The notes below the pieces were generated by a model. The model saw only the letters and a program-made list of their open reading frames with translations, was not told the origin of the DNA and made no database searches. A stretch of 10,271 bases of DNA from Candidatus Thorarchaeota archaeon MP8T_1 (GTDB taxonomy: Archaea; Asgardarchaeota; Thorarchaeia; Thorarchaeales; Thorarchaeaceae), in contig PJER01000068.1 in NCBI GenBank assembly GCA_002825465.1, positions 1 to 10,271 on the forward strand, given 5' to 3'. The position numbers and the translations under genes were made by a program. Positions 7,712-10,271 of this stretch are shown piece by piece (within the stretch, counting starts at the first letter, position 1; the number at the start of each line of letters is the position of its first letter).

Positions 7712-9400
7712 TTGGAAACTGATTCGATAAATACAGAGGAACATGATAAAGAGAGAGTTGAGGAAAAAACACCAGAAGAGGATATTGGAAACGATATCGC
7801 TGAGGCTCTTAGACGAACCGACCATATCGTAACAGAATATCCAAATGGAATGACCCTCGGTGTGAAACTAGAGTCTGTTCCTGGAACCCGAGGCGTTCAT
7901 GTCGATATTGTGTTTGTCTTAGATTTGCGAAGGGCGGCTTTTGGAAAAGGCGGTCTTGCAATGCGAGCAGCAGTTTTGGAGACTGTGAACAGAGACCTCG
8001 AGAAAGTCTTGAGTGATGTTGGGCTTGGTGAATTCCTTCAAGACCATGCAATATTGACTCCTTGGGGGAGGGTACGCCTTCCACTATTGAGAGGAATGGC
8101 AAAAGGTTCTCTATCACTGATGCATGAAACACGAACAGTATACGTTATCACCGAGAACGCCAAGCCAACTCGTGATCTTAGTTGGCTTACAGAAACTGGG
8201 AGAATTGTGACTGCTGATCAATTTGTGCTTATCAGGCAGAGCGATACTCGGTCTAAGCTCCCAGATCTAAGGAAGAGCGTTCTAAAAGAAAAATGGCAGC
8301 TGCTCGAAGCAGGAGTAGCAAAGGGTTGGTTTGGGATTCTTGCACTCATTTCACTGGCCATTGGACTGTCAACCATAATCTCAGTTCTTGTAGTTGGATC
8401 GGGCTCTCTTCTCATTCCCGCTGTCATCAGTGCTGCATCTGGATTGATTGGTGGGTGGCTCCTCAATTCCTCAAGAAATTCTGTATCATCATTTCAGGAA
8501 ACGCTGTCTCAAGAGAGAGAGCAACTCCGAGAGATTGGTGATGCTTTACGAATAACCGAATCGATTGAGGAGAACGAGGACCGACTCAAACTGATTGCAG
8601 ATCTCAACTTCATCGTTTCACCTCTAATAGCAACAGTTGGAGATGCCATCAGTCGGAATGATGTTAACACAACCGTCAATGTAGCCTGTTCTGTACTTGA
8701 TGAGTGTGTTAGACTAGCTCCAAAGGCATCTAATTCATTAACTGCAATTAAGGGAGATGATGGATTAAGTAAGTTCATCGGATTGTTTGAATATCTAGGG
8801 GGTAACATAGAAGAAACTAATCTGGCTTTGGCGTATGTCGGATTGACTGGACATGTGATTAAACCATTGAACTTTGCTGAAGCTGTCACATTCCTCACAG
8901 AATTGAACAACTCTCTCTATGATATTGGTGCTCTCAGGCCAAATATCAAAGAGGCTCTTGATGATAGACTGAACATGATTGCAATGAAAGAGACTATCCA
9001 AGAGATTGACAAGGAAATGAAGAGCGATGAGGAGGAAGCGAGTATCACTGAGCCAGTGATTTTAGAGGATGAGTATAGTGAAGAGATTCAACCTGAAGAA
9101 CCTGCTTCCTTTGAGAGCGCAGATGTTGTTGCTGAGGTGGTTGAATTGCACAATCAAATTCTTCATGCTTCAGTTGACGAGACAAATTCCGAAGAGCCAA
9201 AAATCCAAGAAGAGCGGGAAGTCTCAGTTGAAGATCTCAGCGCAGAAATCGCTATTGTCGGAGCAGATATTGTGGCTGGGAGGATGAAGAAACGAAAGGG
9301 AAAATCCAAGGAGTCGACTCAACTCTCCTTAATTGATGAGTTTGAGTATATGCCTTCAAGCAGTGAGACCAAAGAGGAGCGTGGATCAGCTGGTGTATAA
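7712..9400 (+). CDS. TM-hairpin protein with coiled segment and acidic C-terminal tail
   Basis: This 562-residue protein is not assigned to a family. An acidic leader (1-30) precedes a soluble alpha/beta domain (about 35-190). Two TM helices (about 206-228 and 231-251) form a hairpin, which places both ends on the same, presumably cytosolic, side. A charged helical segment (255-295), possibly coiled coil, and a helical domain (296-430) follow. Residues 430-520 are rich in Glu/Asp and likely disordered. Then come a basic patch KKRKGKSK (526-533) and QLSLIDEF (537-544). The last resembles a PCNA-interacting (PIP) box, Q-x-x-L with a terminal aromatic, but position 7 is Glu rather than aromatic, so it is imperfect. 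The start is TTG with a strong ribosome site, 5 bases after the helicase stop. The tail looks built to recruit partners to the membrane. Whether those are the neighbouring helicases, PCNA or something else is not shown. Confidence 0.85.
   Translation: METDSINTEEHDKERVEEKTPEEDIGNDIAEALRRTDHIVTEYPNGMTLGVKLESVPGTRGVHVDIVFVLDLRRAAFGKGGLAMRAAVLETVNRDLEKVLSDVGLGEFLQDHAILTPWGRVRLPLLRGMAKGSLSLMHETRTVYVITENAKPTRDLSWLTETGRIVTADQFVLIRQSDTRSKLPDLRKSVLKEKWQLLEAGVAKGWFGILALISLAIGLSTIISVLVVGSGSLLIPAVISAASGLIGGWLLNSSRNSVSSFQETLSQEREQLREIGDALRITESIEENEDRLKLIADLNFIVSPLIATVGDAISRNDVNTTVNVACSVLDECVRLAPKASNSLTAIKGDDGLSKFIGLFEYLGGNIEETNLALAYVGLTGHVIKPLNFAEAVTFLTELNNSLYDIGALRPNIKEALDDRLNMIAMKETIQEIDKEMKSDEEEASITEPVILEDEYSEEIQPEEPASFESADVVAEVVELHNQILHASVDETNSEEPKIQEEREVSVEDLSAEIAIVGADIVAGRMKKRKGKSKESTQLSLIDEFEYMPSSSETKEERGSAGV
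9374..9379 (+). promoter_or_regulatory. Likely ribosome binding site for the RecA-fold ATPase gene
   Basis: GAGGAG lies 13 bases before GTG 9393 and only 1 base before GTG 9381. Neither spacing is ideal, but no better site precedes the upstream candidates (GTG 9363, ATG 9336, TTG 9333), so initiation near 9381-9393 is favoured. Confidence 0.45.
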
Positions 9401-10076
9401 CACTCCAATATTGAATGCTCTTGGCCTTGGTGGCTTGATTCATGTTTGGGGTGATGCAGGATCGGGGAAAACGCTATTCGCAGTTTCATTGGCATCTGAT
9501 GTTTCGAGGTACTCCCATGTTGAATGGATTAATACTGATGCAAAGAAGAGCTTTGTTGCTCATCTCAAGAATAACGTGATAGAATCTGGCGGGAGAATGG
9601 AGAACATCACTGTAACTCTGACAGAGAGCCGCTCTGAGCTTCGTGAACTTATCTATGACCTCCCTGGAACACTGGAAAACACATCTCTCGTGATCATTGA
9701 TCCTATTACTAGAGTTCTCGATATGACTCGAGAAGATCCGATCCTATGGGGTCGTGAATTGGTGGAAGAAGTACTGCCCATTCTGACAGGTATTGTATCA
9801 AAAACAAGCATCAATATCGTCATCATCAGTGAGAGCAGAATGATGGAGGACTCCAAGAATCATGCAGTTCATCACAATTCCATAGCGAGATGGATTGACC
9901 ATGATCTTTTCCTTGCTCGGAATATGAATGGCACCCAATCTCAAATTTTCAGAATGGCAGAGAATGGTCTTCAAGAAATAGCAGTAATGAACCTCGTCTC
10001 TAATGGAATCCTTGAGGTCATACCACGAATGTGTGTTTCAGAGAGGCTAGTGGAGGAGAATGAACGTGTTTGGTAA
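9393..10076 (+). CDS. RecA-fold ATPase, RadB/KaiC-like
   Basis: From GTG 9393 the product is 227 residues, about the size of archaeal RadB and of minimal single-domain RecA-fold proteins. LGLGGLIHVWGDAGSGKT (10-27) fits the 'LGGGI..G.I..I.G..GSGKT' opening of the RadA/RadB/KaiC group, with an intact Walker A (G20-T27). The next strand reads EWINTDA (44-50), so the usual DTE acidic switch is NTD. Walker B is SLVIIDPITRVL (98-109, D103). The sensor strand reads IVIISESRM (142-150), where RadB-like proteins have a TNQ-type segment. There is no N-terminal DNA-binding domain and no zinc finger. ATP binding looks intact, and strand exchange is doubtful. The gene overlaps its upstream neighbour by 8 bases. 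Alternative starts are GTG 9381 (231 residues), GTG 9363 and ATG 9336. As a partner for the two helicases it could control filament assembly or act as a regulatory switch (inference). Confidence 0.82.
   Translation: MYNTPILNALGLGGLIHVWGDAGSGKTLFAVSLASDVSRYSHVEWINTDAKKSFVAHLKNNVIESGGRMENITVTLTESRSELRELIYDLPGTLENTSLVIIDPITRVLDMTREDPILWGRELVEEVLPILTGIVSKTSINIVIISESRMMEDSKNHAVHHNSIARWIDHDLFLARNMNGTQSQIFRMAENGLQEIAVMNLVSNGILEVIPRMCVSERLVEENERVW
10052..10058 (+). promoter_or_regulatory. Ribosome binding site for the last gene
   Basis: GGAGGAG lies 1 base before ATG 10060 and 7 bases before the in-frame GTG 10066. The spacing suggests GTG 10066 may be the true start, two codons downstream of the ATG. 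Confidence 0.55.
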
Positions 10077-10271
10077 AGGTTTGACAAAGCTAATCAGTTT
10101 GACAATAGCAGGTGCAATTGCCCTTGCCGCTGGTGCACAGTTGCTTGCATCTGTGGTCTCTGTTGTTCTGGCCTTTCGTTTCGGTAATATTGTACCTCTT
10201 GCGTCTGTGGTGATTCTAGCAGTTGCTGTGTTACTATTAGCTAGTCGTGTACCTGAGGAGTCTTCCGCACG
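10060..10271 (+). CDS. Two-TM hydrophobic protein, 3' end cut by the window
   Basis: The open frame runs off the right edge after 70 codons. It starts with a short basic N terminus (MNVFGKGLTK). Two hydrophobic helices follow, at about 11-38 (Ala/Gly/Val-rich) and 43-63, separated by RFGN, and then ASRVPEESSA begins a hydrophilic stretch. The ATG at 10060 overlaps the ATPase gene by 17 bases. GTG 10066 is the better-spaced alternative. Because the end is missing, it may be a small two-TM subunit or the anchor of a larger cytosolic protein, like the other hairpin proteins of this cluster. I cannot assign a family. Confidence 0.75.
   Translation, partial: MNVFGKGLTKLISLTIAGAIALAAGAQLLASVVSVVLAFRFGNIVPLASVVILAVAVLLLASRVPEESSA

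Noticed and set aside
1..10271. CRISPR arrays, tRNA or rRNA genes, insertion sequences, terminators
   Set aside because: No regular repeats, cloverleaf or transposase signature was seen, and the coding genes leave no intergenic gap longer than 5 bases.

Overview
The window is a single, tightly packed, plus-strand gene cluster, almost certainly archaeal. The archaeal signs are an XPD-type helicase with the four iron-sulphur cysteines, a Hel308/Ski2-type helicase, a membrane-anchored protein of the HerA/VirB4/FtsK fold, and a small RadB/KaiC-like RecA-fold ATPase. Strong GGAGG-type ribosome sites with ATG, GTG and TTG starts fit this. I cannot fix the lineage from sequence alone. An Asgard archaeon is a guess from the general look of the proteins, not a demonstrated assignment.

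Layout: the window opens in what may be the last codons of an upstream gene (stop at 21-23). Next come a small unknown helical protein (20-313), an XPD-like helicase (317-2272), a two-TM protein with a cytosolic domain (2269-2874), a 99-residue unknown protein (2861-3160) and a two-TM HerA/VirB4-like protein whose ATPase motifs are eroded (3163-5517). These are followed by a Hel308-like helicase carrying a SWIM zinc finger (5514-7706), a TM-hairpin protein with a long acidic tail (7712-9400), a RecA-fold ATPase (about 9393-10076) and the start of another two-TM protein (10060 to the right edge). Every junction is an overlap or a gap of at most 5 bases. There is no intergenic space for a promoter or terminator, no RNA gene, no mobile element and no CRISPR array.

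How the genes may work together (inference): two apparently active DNA helicases and one RecA-fold ATPase are co-expressed with at least four hairpin membrane proteins. One of these is an apparent pseudo-ATPase of the DNA-translocase superfamily fused to a winged helix. This looks like a membrane-tethered DNA-processing machine. DNA import/exchange (analogous to the crenarchaeal Ced/Ted systems), membrane-linked recombination or repair, and chromosome tethering are all possible. No nuclease, primase, integrase or known defence effector is visible in the window. I do not recognise the combination as a named system.
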